Assembly: GCF_024519155.1 (NCBI RefSeq)
Contig: NZ_JANIFJ010000007.1
Coordinates: 1-64,000, forward strand
Direction: 5' to 3'
DNA length: 64,000 bases
Origin: Mangrovibrevibacter kandeliae
Lineage (GTDB): Bacteria; Pseudomonadota; Alphaproteobacteria; Rhizobiales; Rhizobiaceae
Below, one piece after another: positions 50,215-59,515 of this stretch (the first letter of the stretch is position 1; the number at the start of each line of letters is the position of its first letter). The position numbers and the translations under genes are program-made. The notes beneath the pieces are model-generated. The model was not told where the DNA came from. It did not search any database and saw nothing but the letters and a program-made list of their open reading frames with translations.

Positions 50215-50775
50215 TCACTCCGGATCGAGTTCGGTGTCCCAGTAGAGATAGTCGAGCCAGCTCTCGTGGAGGTAGTTCGGCGGAAACAGCCGGCCGTTGT
50301 TGTGCAGGTCGTGCACCGTCGGCTGGAAGGGATACTGGTGGGGCATCATGCCGGCTGCCTTCGGCATCAGCCCGCCCTTCTTGAGGTTGCAGGGCGAGCA
50401 GGCGGTGACGACGTTGTCCCAGGTGGTCAGGCCGCCGCGCGACCGGGGGATCACGTGATCGAAGGTCAGCTCGTTCGGCGAGCCGCAATACTGGCACTGG
50501 AAGCGGTCGCGCAGGAAGACGTTGAAGCGGGTGAAGGCAGGGTAGCGGGCGGGTTTGACGTAGGATTTCAGGCAGACGACCGAGGGCAGGGCCATGGAGA
50601 AGGTGGGACTTCGCACCTTGGTGTCGTACTCGGCCAAGATGGTCACCCGGTCGAGGAACACGGCCTTGATGGCGTCCTGCCAGGACCACAGCGACAGCGG
50701 GTAGTAGCTCAGGGGCCGGTAGTCGGCGTTCAGCACGAGCGCCGGAGACAGGTCCGGGTTGACCGCGATCGTCAA
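50215..50775 (-). CDS. HNH endonuclease family protein
   Basis: A 186-residue protein with a complete HNH zinc-finger nuclease motif: Cys94 and Cys97 in FQCQYCGS, the Asp106-His107 of LTFDHVIPRSRGG, Asn121 in TTWDNVVTACSPCN and Cys126/Cys129. The N-terminal half (ALVLNADYRPLSYYPLSLWSWQDAIKAVF) is a domain often found with such HNH proteins in chromosomal loci of rhizobia. It is not linked to an intein, phage or restriction gene. GAAGGAGT precedes ATG 50775. Biological role unknown. Confidence 0.9.
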   Translation of the reverse strand: MTIAVNPDLSPALVLNADYRPLSYYPLSLWSWQDAIKAVFLDRVTILAEYDTKVRSPTFSMALPSVVCLKSYVKPARYPAFTRFNVFLRDRFQCQYCGSPNELTFDHVIPRSRGGLTTWDNVVTACSPCNLKKGGLMPKAAGMMPHQYPFQPTVHDLHNNGRLFPPNYLHESWLDYLYWDTELDPE

Positions 50776-50820
50776 GGATACACTCCTTCACTCCCACGAC
50801 TTGCGTCGGTTGCCGGCAAT

Positions 50821-50838
50821 ATCGTGTCTCATCGTGTC
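50821..50838 (-). promoter_or_regulatory. Tandem 8-base direct repeat before the HNH gene
   Basis: ATCGTGTC occurs twice, at 50821-50828 and 50831-50838, with a 10-base period (one helical turn). It lies 46-63 bases before the HNH ATG, where an operator would be expected. Confidence 0.35.
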
Positions 50839-50928
50839 GCCTTTGTGAAGCCTGGAATACGAGCGGATTCAGGGACTTTGCACAGGCGATCGAACCGGGC
50901 GCCGGGATGCTGCGGCCGGAGCTGCGAA

Positions 50929-51627
50929 TCACTCCGTGCCGGGCGGCGAGGCGGCGGCCGCCGCGGCTTCTCCGACGGGCGGATCCGGTTCGTTGGCGAG
51001 GACGGCGTCGCGGCGCGTCACGGCGGCATAATAGGCCCAGATCAGCCGTGCGGCGACCGAACGGTGCGGCGACCATTCACGAGCGATCTCAGCGACATGA
51101 CGGGCCGTCGGCCGCGCCGGATGGCCGACCGCGTGGCCGACGCCGACCTGCAGCGCGAGATCGCCTGACGGGAAGATGTCGGGATGGCCGGCGGCGAACA
51201 GGAGGAAGCACTCGGCCGTCCAGATCCCGATGCCGGGCACCGCCACCATCGCGGCAATCGCCGTGTCCGGTGCCGCTGCGTCGATCTGACCGAGGGGAAG
51301 CGCGCCCGACTGGACCGCAGCCGCCGCCGCGACAAGGGTGCGCTGCTTGCCTCTGGACATGCCGACCTGACGCCAGAGCGCGTCGTCCGCAGCGAGAATC
51401 GCCTCGGGCGAGCCGGGATCGAGGGCGGTGCGGAAGCGGCCGAAGATGGCATCGGCGCTCGCCCGCGACACCTGCTGGCCGGTAACGATGCGGGCAAGCC
51501 CGGCAAGGCCCGGCTCGATCCGGCGCAGCGGCACCGGTCCCGCCCGCTCGATCACCGGGCGCAGGCGCGGATCGGTGCTCGCGAGCGCGGCGAGACCCGC
51601 CTCGATGTCGGCCTGGCTTCGAATCAC
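50929..51627 (-). CDS. DNA-3-methyladenine glycosylase II (AlkA-like)
   Basis: A base-excision repair glycosylase of 232 residues of the HhH-GPD fold. LARIVTGQQVSRASADAIFGRF leads to the hairpin VPGIGIWTAECFLLFAAGHPDIFPSGDLAL, which carries the HhH loop and the catalytic Asp. The start is GTG 51627, after AGGGGAAG; longer readings overlap the GluQ-RS gene on the other strand and are rejected. It is divergent from gluQ by 48 bases. Confidence 0.92.
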   Translation of the reverse strand: MIRSQADIEAGLAALASTDPRLRPVIERAGPVPLRRIEPGLAGLARIVTGQQVSRASADAIFGRFRTALDPGSPEAILAADDALWRQVGMSRGKQRTLVAAAAAVQSGALPLGQIDAAAPDTAIAAMVAVPGIGIWTAECFLLFAAGHPDIFPSGDLALQVGVGHAVGHPARPTARHVAEIAREWSPHRSVAARLIWAYYAAVTRRDAVLANEPDPPVGEAAAAAASPPGTE

Positions 51628-51675
51628 GGCGTCTTCCCCTTGCCATCCCGGGTCCTGATGCGAGATCGGGTGCGC

Positions 51676-52575
51676 ATGTCCGACGCGCAACCCGTTTTCC
51701 GCTTTGCCCCCAGCCCGAACGGCGAACTGCATCTCGGCCACGCCTATTCGGCGCTGGCCAATCAGGCGATGGCGCGGGCGACAGGCGGGCGACTGCTTCT
51801 GCGGATCGAGGACATCGACCGGGCGCGATCGACGGTCAACTTCGAGCGGCAGATCGAGGCCGACCTCGCCTGGCTCGGCTTCGCCTGGGAGACGCCTGTC
51901 CGCCGCCAGTCCGAGCATTTCGACGACTACCGCGCTGCCCTCGATGCGTTGACCGAAGCCGATCTTGCCTATCCGGCCTTCATGACGCGCGGCGAAATCC
52001 GCGGCTTCGTCGAGCGCCGGGAGACTGAGGAGGGGCGCCCATGGCCACGGGACCCGGACGGCGCGCCGCTCTATCCGGGGCTCGACCGCGACCTGTCCGA
52101 TGGGGAGCGGCAGGCCCGCATGGCAGCCGGCGAGCCCTTCGCCTGGCGTCTCGACATGCGGAGAGCGACCGCGATGGCCGGTGCACTCGGCTGGCACGAA
52201 ACCGGCGCCGGCCCGGACGGCGAGGCGGGCGAGATATCCGACGATCCCGGCCGTTGGGGCGACGTCGTGCTCGCCCGCAAGGACACACCGACGAGCTATC
52301 ATCTCGCGGTCACGGTCGACGACGCGCTGCAGGGGGTGACGCACGTCGTGCGCGGCCGCGACCTCTTCTTTGCGACGTCGGTGCACCGGCTGCTGCAGGT
52401 GCTGCTCGGCCTGCCGGCGCCGATCTACCACCACCACGACCTGATCTTCGGCGAGGATGGGCGCAAGCTGTCGAAGAGCGCCCGCGACCTCTCGCTCAAG
52501 GCGTTGCGCGAGGCGGGGCTGACGCCGGCGGACGTGCGCCGGATGGTGGGACTGCAGGACGTCGCCGCTCCTTGA
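51676..52575 (+). CDS. gluQ: Glutamyl-Q tRNA(Asp) synthetase
   Basis: GluQ-RS attaches glutamate to the queuosine base in tRNA-Asp. The 299-residue protein is a truncated GluRS: FRFAPSPNGELHLGHAYSAL with the HIGH-like HLGH, RIEDIDRARS, and KLSKSARDLSLK as the KMSKS-like loop. The segment YPAFMTRGEIRG replaces the zinc-binding cysteines found in E. coli YadB, so zinc is probably not bound. No anticodon-binding domain is present, as expected. ATG 51676 is preferred over an in-frame ATG six codons earlier. Confidence 0.92.
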   Translation: MSDAQPVFRFAPSPNGELHLGHAYSALANQAMARATGGRLLLRIEDIDRARSTVNFERQIEADLAWLGFAWETPVRRQSEHFDDYRAALDALTEADLAYPAFMTRGEIRGFVERRETEEGRPWPRDPDGAPLYPGLDRDLSDGERQARMAAGEPFAWRLDMRRATAMAGALGWHETGAGPDGEAGEISDDPGRWGDVVLARKDTPTSYHLAVTVDDALQGVTHVVRGRDLFFATSVHRLLQVLLGLPAPIYHHHDLIFGEDGRKLSKSARDLSLKALREAGLTPADVRRMVGLQDVAAP

Positions 52576-52581
52576 GCGGGC

Positions 52582-53538
52582 TCAGCCGAGGATCGCCAGC
52601 CAGCCGCTGAGCGTCAGCACCGCGCCGAGGGTGGAGACGAGGATCGCCGCGGCGGCGAGCTTTTCACCCGAGCGGAAATAGACCGCCAGCACATACGCGT
52701 TGACGCCGGCCGGGCAGGCGGCGGTGACGACGGCCGCCTTCAGCCAGAGCGGCGGCAGGAGGTTGCGGCCGAACAGGTAGACCAGCGCCGGCATCAGCAG
52801 CAGCGAGAGGAACGAGGTGATCGCCGGCGCGAGGAGGTCGCCGCGCACCGAGAAGCGGTTCAGCGACATGCCGATCGAGAACAGCGCGATCGGCCCGGCC
52901 GTGCGCGCGAGGAGTTCGGTGATCTGGTCGATCGGCCCCGGCAGGGCGAGCCCCGTCAGATGCCAGAGGAAGCCGGAGGCGAGGCCGATGACGAGCGCGT
53001 TGCCGGCGAGCCCCTTGCCGACCCGCAGGAGCACCTGCCCGAGCCGGGCGGCATGGATGTCGATCCCCTGGTCGCGGGCGTCGCGTGCCGCCGCTCGCTC
53101 GATCAGAAGCGAAGAGGTCAGCATCATCACCGGCATGTGGATCGAGATCACCATGAACAGGGGATGCAGGCCGAGTTCGCCATAGGCGCGATCGACGGCG
53201 GGAATCGCGATGAACGCCGTGTTGGCGAAGCTCGCGGATATGCCGGCGATGACGCCGCTGCGCCGGTCCGCGCTCGTCAGCTTGCGCACGAGGACGGTCG
53301 AGAGCGTCCAGGTGACGGCGACCGCGCCGAAATAGACCAGCCAGAGCAGCAGCGGGTTGCCGTCGTTGAAGTCCGCGCTGGCGACGGTGCGGAAGAGGAG
53401 CACCGGCACGCCGACCATGAACACGAAGCTGCCCAGCGACTCGCCGGTCGCCTCGCTGAGCAGCCCGATGCGCGCGAAGAGGTAGCCGATGGCGATGAGG
53501 CCGAAGATCGGAATGACGACGTTGAGGATGAGCTGCAT
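52582..53538 (-). CDS. AEC (auxin efflux carrier) family transporter
   Basis: An inner-membrane transporter of 318 residues with about ten segments. LILNVVIPIFGLIAIGYLFARIGLLSE and GVIAGISASFANTAFIAIPAV are typical AEC starts, and LARTAGPIALFSIGMSLNRFS and AVVTAACPAGVNAYVLAVYF close the second half. Bacterial members export or take up organic acids such as malonate or malate; no substrate can be given here. It is divergent from the DMT gene and its end lies close to gluQ. Confidence 0.9.
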   Translation of the reverse strand: MQLILNVVIPIFGLIAIGYLFARIGLLSEATGESLGSFVFMVGVPVLLFRTVASADFNDGNPLLLWLVYFGAVAVTWTLSTVLVRKLTSADRRSGVIAGISASFANTAFIAIPAVDRAYGELGLHPLFMVISIHMPVMMLTSSLLIERAAARDARDQGIDIHAARLGQVLLRVGKGLAGNALVIGLASGFLWHLTGLALPGPIDQITELLARTAGPIALFSIGMSLNRFSVRGDLLAPAITSFLSLLLMPALVYLFGRNLLPPLWLKAAVVTAACPAGVNAYVLAVYFRSGEKLAAAAILVSTLGAVLTLSGWLAILG

Positions 53539-53705
53539 GGCACCGACAGACTTGCGGGTCAGCGGTAGCCCTCGCGCGCCCGCGGCGCAACATTCGCGCA
53601 GACGCGGCGCGATCCGCCTGCCCCGACGCTTCCGCATCGAGCCTGCGGCTGCTACCACGCTCGCCCGCGGCCGGTTGCGGTGCCGCGTGACCGCCGGCTC
53701 GGCGC

Positions 53706-54623
53706 GTGTCCCGGAGTGCCAGTCCCACCGTGCGTCCGTTCATCCCCGCGATCTTCGTCCTCCTGTGGTCGACCGGCTTCATCGGCGCACGCTATGCGAT
53801 GCCGCATGCCGAGCCGATGACGTTTCTGGCGATGCGCTACGGCCTCGCGCTGCTCCTTCTCCTGCCCCTGGCCGTGCGGGCGAAGCGGCCGCCGCTGGCG
53901 GCGGCGGGCCATGCGATGCTCGCCGGTGCGCTGATCCACGGGATCTATCTCGGCGGCGTGTTCTACGCGGTGCGGCATGGCCTGCCGGCCGGCATCGCGG
54001 CTCTGATCGTCGGGCTGCAGCCGCTCCTCACCGCGCTGCTCGCCGCCGGCTTTCTCGGCGAAGCGGTCGGGCGGCGGCAGTGGGTGGGCCTGGCGCTCGG
54101 CCTTCTCGGCGTGGCGCTGGTGATCGCGCCAAAGCTCGAGGGCGCCGGCTCCTACAGCCCGCTGATGCTGATCCCGGTGGTGCTGGCGGTCGTCGCGATC
54201 TCGACCGGCACGATCTGGCAGAAGCGCTTCGTCGGCGGCGTCGATCTCACCGTCGGCACGGCCCTTCAATATATCGGCGCGCTGATACCGACGCTGCCCG
54301 CCGCGGTCCTGTTCGAGACGATGCGGGTCGAGTGGGCGGGCGAGCTCGTCTTCGCGCTGGTCTGGCTCACGCTCGTCCTCTCGATCGGCGCGGTGTTCCT
54401 CCTGCTCTTCATGATCCGCGAGGGTGCGGTCTCGTCGGTTGCCTCGCTGATGTATCTGGTGCCCGGCGTCACCGCGGTCATGGCCTTCCTCCTCTTCGGC
54501 GAGACGCTGACGCCGGTGCAGATCGCCGGCATGGCGCTCGCCGGCATCGGCGTCGCCGCGGCGACGCGCAAGAGCCGTCGGCGGACGGCGCTGCCGGCGG
54601 CGGAAGTGCCGGCCCGGACCTGA
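53706..54623 (+). CDS. DMT superfamily transporter (EamA family)
   Basis: A second EamA-type exporter, 305 residues and about ten membrane segments: FIPAIFVLLWSTGFIGARYAM and HAEPMTFLAMRYGLALLLLL at the start, VASLMYLVPGVTAVMAFLLFGE near the end. This WSTGFIGAR pattern is common in exporters of amino acids or metabolites. GTG 53706 is taken as the start, but GTG 53730 (VRPFIPAIF) is also possible. The substrate is unknown. Confidence 0.87.
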   Translation: MSRSASPTVRPFIPAIFVLLWSTGFIGARYAMPHAEPMTFLAMRYGLALLLLLPLAVRAKRPPLAAAGHAMLAGALIHGIYLGGVFYAVRHGLPAGIAALIVGLQPLLTALLAAGFLGEAVGRRQWVGLALGLLGVALVIAPKLEGAGSYSPLMLIPVVLAVVAISTGTIWQKRFVGGVDLTVGTALQYIGALIPTLPAAVLFETMRVEWAGELVFALVWLTLVLSIGAVFLLLFMIREGAVSSVASLMYLVPGVTAVMAFLLFGETLTPVQIAGMALAGIGVAAATRKSRRRTALPAAEVPART

Positions 54624-54696
54624 GGCCGCGGCCCGCTCGCTCGCAGACCGGCCGAGGGTGGCCTATATGCCGTGGACCCTTACAGAAACGGATGCC

Positions 54697-54885
54697 ATGT
54701 CGGGCTTTCTCACCTTCCTCGCCGTCATCTTCATGGGGCTCGTCGCCGTCGTCCTGGTGATGGGTCTCGTCAACCTGATGCGGGGCGGGCCGGCCAACCG
54801 CTCGCAGAAGCTGATGCAGGCGCGCGTGATGCTGCAGGCGATCGCCGTGCTGATCATCGTCGGCGCCCTCTGGTTCGCGCGCTGA
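54697..54885 (+). CDS. Twin transmembrane helix small protein (HIG1-like)
   Basis: A 62-residue protein with two membrane helices: SGFLTFLAVIFMGLVAVVLVMGLVNLM and MLQAIAVLIIVGALWFA, joined by a basic loop GGPANRSQKLMQARV. This size and QxxMQxRVxxQ-like loop match HIG1-type/twin-TM small proteins that precede PduO-type adenosyltransferase genes in Hyphomicrobiales. HIG1 proteins act on respiratory complexes in mitochondria; such a role here is inference only. It ends eight bases before the next gene. Confidence 0.85.
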   Translation: MSGFLTFLAVIFMGLVAVVLVMGLVNLMRGGPANRSQKLMQARVMLQAIAVLIIVGALWFAR

Positions 54886-54892
54886 GGCGGTC

Positions 54893-55465
54893 ATGGTCCG
54901 ACTCAACAAGATCTACACGCGCACCGGCGATGCCGGCACCAGCGGGCTCGCCACCGGCGAGCGGCGCTCGAAGGCGGACCTGCGCTTCGAAACGATCGGC
55001 ACGGTGGACGAGCTGAACGCCGTCCTCGGCCTCGTGCGGCTGCACGCCGCCCCCGACCTCGACGCCGTTCTCGCCCGCATCCAGAACGAGCTCTTCGACC
55101 TCGGCGCCGAGCTGGCGACGCCGGAGGGGGACGAGCCGCTGCCCTTCGAACGGCTGACCGTGACGGATGCGCAGGTCGAGCGGCTGGAGGGCGAGATCGA
55201 CGCGATGAACACGGCGCTCGAGCCGCTGCGCTCCTTCGTCCTGCCGGCCGGAAGCCCGGCCGCCACGCAGCTGCACCACGCCCGCACCGTCGCCCGTCGG
55301 GCCGAGCGACTGATGGTCGGCCTTGCCGCGCGGCCGGGCGAGGCCGTCGGCGGCGCTGCGTTGCGTTATGTGAACCGCCTGTCAGACCTTCTCTTCGTCG
55401 CTGCGCGCGTCGCCAACGACCACGGCCGCGCCGACGTGCTCTGGGTGCCGGGCGGCAGCCGCTGA
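54893..55465 (+). CDS. Cob(I)yrinic acid a,c-diamide adenosyltransferase (PduO type)
   Basis: Adds the adenosyl group to cob(I)alamin to make coenzyme B12. The 190-residue protein has IYTRTGDAGTSGLATGERRSKADLRF, the ATP-binding N-terminus, FETIGTVDELNAVLGL, and in the C-terminal half AGSPAATQLHHARTVARRAERL and YVNRLSDLLFVAARVAN, all family marks. It is translated from ATG 54893 and coupled to the twin-TM gene. A B12-dependent mutase is expected elsewhere in the genome. Confidence 0.95.
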   Translation: MVRLNKIYTRTGDAGTSGLATGERRSKADLRFETIGTVDELNAVLGLVRLHAAPDLDAVLARIQNELFDLGAELATPEGDEPLPFERLTVTDAQVERLEGEIDAMNTALEPLRSFVLPAGSPAATQLHHARTVARRAERLMVGLAARPGEAVGGAALRYVNRLSDLLFVAARVANDHGRADVLWVPGGSR

Positions 55466-55578
55466 GGCGGGGGGACAGCGTTGCCGTTGACGCCTCGCGG
55501 CGAGCTTTCTAGGGTCCGCCAACTTTTCGCAGGCCGCTCGATCCCGGCCTGCCGCACCAGCAGGGAGCCGATCCAGGC

Positions 55579-56328
55579 ATGAAGGTCCTCGTCGCGGTCA
55601 AGCGGGTGGTCGACTACAACGTCAAGATCCGGGTGAAGCCGGACGGCACGGGCGTCGATCTCGCCAACGTCAAGATGTCGATGAACCCGTTCGACGAGAT
55701 CGCGGTCGAGGAGGCGGTGCGACTGAAGGAGGCCGGCACGGCCACGGAGATCGTCGCCGTCTCGATCGGCCCGCAGCAGGCGCAGGAGACGCTGCGCACC
55801 GCGCTCGCCATGGGCGCCGACCGCGCGATCCTGATCAAGACCGACGAGACGGTGGAGCCGCTGGCCGTTGCCAAGCTGCTGAAGGGCGTCGCGGAGGCCG
55901 AGGAGCCCGGCCTCGTGATCCTCGGCAAGCAGGCGATCGACGACGACGCCAACCAGACCGGCCAGATGCTCGCGGCGCTGCTCGGCTGGCCGCAGGGCAC
56001 TTTTGCCTTCAAGCTCGCCGCGGGCGAGACCGCGCTGACGGTGACGCGCGAGGTCGACGGCGGCCTGCAGACCGTCGAGCTGACGCTGCCGGCGATCGTC
56101 ACGACGGACCTTCGCCTGAACGAGCCGCGCTACGCGACGCTGCCCAACATCATGAAGGCGAAGAAGAAGCCGATCGAGGAGAAGACGCCGGCCGACTACG
56201 GCGTCGACACGACGCCTCGGCTGACCGTGGTGAAGACCGTCGAGCCGCAGAAGCGCGGCGGCGGCATCGTCGTCGCCTCGGTCGACGAACTGATCGACCG
56301 CCTGAAGAACGAAGCCGGCGTGCTCTGA
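55579..56328 (+). CDS. etfB: Electron transfer flavoprotein beta subunit
   Basis: The AMP-binding subunit of ETF (249 residues), which takes electrons from acyl-CoA and other dehydrogenases to ETF-ubiquinone oxidoreductase. [46 protein letters not shown], and [35 protein letters not shown] contain the family signatures, including the recognition loop. ETF beta carries no catalytic residues to check. CAGGGAGC precedes ATG 55579. It starts a run etfB-etfA-hbd. Confidence 0.96.
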   Translation: MKVLVAVKRVVDYNVKIRVKPDGTGVDLANVKMSMNPFDEIAVEEAVRLKEAGTATEIVAVSIGPQQAQETLRTALAMGADRAILIKTDETVEPLAVAKLLKGVAEAEEPGLVILGKQAIDDDANQTGQMLAALLGWPQGTFAFKLAAGETALTVTREVDGGLQTVELTLPAIVTTDLRLNEPRYATLPNIMKAKKKPIEEKTPADYGVDTTPRLTVVKTVEPQKRGGGIVVASVDELIDRLKNEAGVL

Positions 56329-56347
56329 GCGCGGGAAGGAGAGACCG

Positions 56348-57277
56348 ATGACCACGCTTCTGATCGCCGAGCACCATGACACCGGCCTGTCGGACGCGAC
56401 GGCCAAGGCGCTGAGCGCAGCCACGCAGCTCGGGGGCGAGGTGCATGTGCTCGTCGCCGGCGAAGGCGCCCGGGCGGCTGCCGATGCGGCCGCACAGCTG
56501 AACGGCGTCGCCAAGGTGCTGCTCGCCGAGGCGCCGGCCTATGCACATCGGCTGGCCGAGCCGCTGGCTGACCTGATCGTCGGCCTTGCCGGCGCCTACG
56601 ACGCGATCGTCGCCCCGGCGACGACGACCGGCAAGAACGTCCTGCCGCGCGTCGCCGCGCTTCTCGACGTGATGCAGGTCTCCGACGTCACCGCCGTCGT
56701 CGCGCCGGACAGCTTCGAGCGGCCGATTTACGCCGGCAACGCGATCCAGACGGTGCGGTCCTCGGATGCGAAGAAGCTGCTGACGGTGCGTGTCTCGGCC
56801 TTCGCCGCGGCGGCGGGCGGCGGCTTGGCCCCGGTCGAGCCCGTCGCGGCGAGTGCCGATCCCGGCGTTTCTCGCTTCGTCGAGGAGAGTCTGGCGGTCA
56901 GCGAGCGGCCGGAACTCGGCGGCGCCAAGATCGTCGTCTCGGGCGGGCGGGCGCTCGGCTCGAAGGAGAAGTTCGACGAGGTGGTCCTGCCGCTCGCCGA
57001 CAAGCTCGGCGCCGCGGTCGGCGCGAGCCGGGCCGCAGTGGACGCCGGCTACGCGCCGAACGACTGGCAGGTCGGCCAGACCGGCAAGGTCGTCGCGCCC
57101 GAGCTCTACGTCGCGGCCGGCATCTCCGGGGCGATCCAGCACCTCGCCGGTATGAAGGACTCGCGCGTGATCGTGGCGATCAACAAGGACGCCGAGGCGC
57201 CGATCTTCCAGATCGCCGACTACGGCCTCGTCGGCGACATCTTCGAAATCTTGCCGGAACTGACCGGCAAGCTCTAG
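56348..57277 (+). CDS. etfA: Electron transfer flavoprotein alpha subunit
   Basis: The FAD-binding ETF subunit (309 residues). It shows [62 protein letters not shown] and the FAD-binding [29 protein letters not shown], then [44 protein letters not shown] precedes ATG 56348, 19 bases after the etfB stop. Confidence 0.97.
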   Translation: MTTLLIAEHHDTGLSDATAKALSAATQLGGEVHVLVAGEGARAAADAAAQLNGVAKVLLAEAPAYAHRLAEPLADLIVGLAGAYDAIVAPATTTGKNVLPRVAALLDVMQVSDVTAVVAPDSFERPIYAGNAIQTVRSSDAKKLLTVRVSAFAAAAGGGLAPVEPVAASADPGVSRFVEESLAVSERPELGGAKIVVSGGRALGSKEKFDEVVLPLADKLGAAVGASRAAVDAGYAPNDWQVGQTGKVVAPELYVAAGISGAIQHLAGMKDSRVIVAINKDAEAPIFQIADYGLVGDIFEILPELTGKL

Positions 57278-57343
57278 CTTCAGGTTGCGCGCCGCGCGCC
57301 GAGGCGCCGGCAGGGTGGAACAGTACAGTCGGGGAGCTTGTTC

Positions 57344-58219
57344 GTGGAGATCCGCAAGGTCGGCGTCGTCGGGGCCGGACAGATGGGCGCAGGCATCGCT
57401 CATGTCGCCGCGCTCGCCGGGTATGACGTCACGATGTTCGACGTCTCGGCCGAACGCGCCGAGGCCGGGATCGCCAAGGTCGCTGCCAATCTCGACCGGC
57501 AGCTCCAGTCGGGCAAGATCGAGGCAGAGGCGAAGGCCGCTGCGCTCGACAGGCTGACGGCGACCGCGGACGCCGCCGCCTACGGCGACCTCGACCTCGT
57601 CATCGAGGCGGCGACCGAGGACGAGGCGGTCAAGCGCAAGATCTTCGCGGGCATCTGCCCGGCGCTGAGGAGCGACGCGATCCTCGCCACCAACACCTCG
57701 TCCATCTCGATCACCCGTCTTGCGGCGGCCACCGACCGGCCCGAGCGATTCATCGGCATTCACTTCATGAACCCGGTGCCGGTGATGAAGCTCGTCGAGC
57801 TGGTGCGCGGCATCGCCACCGAGGACGAGACCTTCGAAGCGGCCAAGCGCTTCGTCTCGGCGGCCGGCAAGACCTTCATCGTCTCGGAGGACTTTCCGGC
57901 CTTCATCGTCAACCGGATCCTCCTGCCGATGATCAACGAGGCGATCTACACGCTCTATGAGGGCGTCGGGTCGGTCGAGAGCATCGACACGTCCATGCGG
58001 CTCGGCGCCAATCATCCGATGGGCCCGCTGCAGCTCGCCGACTTCATCGGCCTCGACACCTGCCTGTCGATCATGCAGGTGCTGCATGACGGGCTGGCGG
58101 ACTCCAAGTACCGGCCGTGCCCGCTGCTGGTGAAGTATGTCGAGGCCGGATGGCTCGGCCGCAAGACCAAGCGCGGCTTCTACGACTATCGCGGCGAGAC
58201 GCCGGTGCCGACGCGGTGA
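57344..58219 (+). CDS. 3-hydroxybutyryl-CoA dehydrogenase
   Basis: NAD(P)-dependent oxidation of 3-hydroxyacyl-CoA. The 291-residue protein has VGVVGAGQMGAGIAHVAALAGYDV, the dinucleotide fold, IEAATEDEAVKRKIF, the catalytic His in FIGIHFMNPVPVMKLVEL, and FIVNRILLPMINEAIY and LGANHPMGPLQLADFIGLD in the C-terminal domain. GTG 57344 lies seven bases after GGGGAG and is preferred over TTG 57338. It is often found right after etfBA in this class, where the pair serves fatty acid or polyhydroxybutyrate turnover. Its stop overlaps the next start. Confidence 0.95.
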   Translation: MEIRKVGVVGAGQMGAGIAHVAALAGYDVTMFDVSAERAEAGIAKVAANLDRQLQSGKIEAEAKAAALDRLTATADAAAYGDLDLVIEAATEDEAVKRKIFAGICPALRSDAILATNTSSISITRLAAATDRPERFIGIHFMNPVPVMKLVELVRGIATEDETFEAAKRFVSAAGKTFIVSEDFPAFIVNRILLPMINEAIYTLYEGVGSVESIDTSMRLGANHPMGPLQLADFIGLDTCLSIMQVLHDGLADSKYRPCPLLVKYVEAGWLGRKTKRGFYDYRGETPVPTR

Positions 58220-59406
58220 GCGCGGGCGCGACACCAGTCTTCCCGGCGGGTCAGCATGACGGCTTCCTCGATGCCGGCGACATTGCCGGACTGACCGCGT
58301 GGCGGCGGTCTCTCCACGCCCGCCCGGATCTGTCCGGTGCCGAAGGGGCGACGGCCGCCGCTGTCGTGGAGCGTCTGTCGGCCACGACGCCGGATCGCAT
58401 TCTCACCGGTCTCGGCGGGCACGGCGTCGCGGCGGTCTACGACGGCGACGAACCCGGTCCGACGGTGATGATCCGCGCCGAACTCGACGGCCTGCCGATC
58501 GAGGAGACGGGCCGCGCCGCGCACCGCTCCGTGATCCCCGGCCACGGCCATCTCTGCGGCCACGACGGTCACATGGCGATCCTGGCCGGGCTCGGTCTCG
58601 GCTTCGGCCGGCAACGCCCGGTGCGCGGCCGGGCGATCCTCCTGTTCCAGCCGGCGGAGGAGACCGGGGCCGGCGCCGCGGCGGTGCTCGCCGATCCGCG
58701 CTTTGCCGAGCTTCGCCCGGACTTCGCCTTCGCGCTCCACAACAATCCAGGCTCGCCGCTCGGGGCCGTCGAGCTGAGGACGGGGCCGGTGAACTGTGCC
58801 TCGCGGGGCCTGCGCATCGTGCTCGAAGGCAAGACGGCACACGCTTCGCAGCCCGAGACCGGTGTCTCGCCGATGGCCGCGGTCGCCGCGCTGATGCCGG
58901 CGCTGACCGCGCTCGGCCGGGGCGGCGCCCTCGACGAGAGCTTTTCGCTCGTCACCGTCACCCATGCCGCAATGGGCGAACCCGCCTTCGGCATCGCGCC
59001 CGGACGGGCGGAGGTCTGGGCGACCCTGCGCACGATGGTCGACGATCGCATGGCCGCGATGGTCGCCGCGGCGGAAGGGCTCGTGCGCGACACGGCAGCG
59101 CGGACCGGGCTGACCGCACGGATGGATTATCACGACGTCTTTGCACATTGCGAGAATCATCCGGAGGCGGTGGCGCTGCTGCGCGCGGCGCTCGATGCCG
59201 AGGGGGTCTCGCATCGGGAGGGCCGACCGTTCCGCGCGTCGGAGGATTTCGGTCGCTTCGCCACCGTCGCCCGGTCGGCGATGTTCTATCTCGGCGCCGG
59301 CGAGCATTGCCCGGCCTTGCACAACCCGGACTACGACTTCCCGGACGCGTTGATCCCGATCGGCGCGGCGGTCTTCATGCGGGCGGCGCGCAACCTCCTC
59401 GGGTGA
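58216..59406 (+). CDS. M20 family amidohydrolase
   Basis: A zinc or manganese-dependent peptidase/aminoacylase of the HipO/AbgB type (396 residues). WRRSLHARPDLSGAE starts the domain; metal ligands are visible in IRAELDGLPIEETG, HLCGHDGHMAILAGL and LFQPAEETGAGA, and the dimerisation domain has KTAHASQPETGVSPM. The C-terminus GEHCPALHNPDYDFPDALIP holds the last His. GTG 58216 overlaps the dehydrogenase stop as GTGA, implying translational coupling. The natural substrate is unknown. Confidence 0.93.
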   Translation: MSAGATPVFPAGQHDGFLDAGDIAGLTAWRRSLHARPDLSGAEGATAAAVVERLSATTPDRILTGLGGHGVAAVYDGDEPGPTVMIRAELDGLPIEETGRAAHRSVIPGHGHLCGHDGHMAILAGLGLGFGRQRPVRGRAILLFQPAEETGAGAAAVLADPRFAELRPDFAFALHNNPGSPLGAVELRTGPVNCASRGLRIVLEGKTAHASQPETGVSPMAAVAALMPALTALGRGGALDESFSLVTVTHAAMGEPAFGIAPGRAEVWATLRTMVDDRMAAMVAAAEGLVRDTAARTGLTARMDYHDVFAHCENHPEAVALLRAALDAEGVSHREGRPFRASEDFGRFATVARSAMFYLGAGEHCPALHNPDYDFPDALIPIGAAVFMRAARNLLG

Positions 59407-59515
59407 GGACCAGGTTGCCGTTTTTCCGGCCGCCTCCGATGATTACGAGATGACCAGGCGGACCTGAGCGCGTCCCTGTGCGCTTGTCGGATCCCCTCCT
59501 GGAGGATAGGTATGC

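Noticed and set aside
56150-58234. 694-residue reverse frame opposite etfA and the dehydrogenase gene
   Set aside because: Antisense to two firmly identified genes; composition only reflects the opposite strand.
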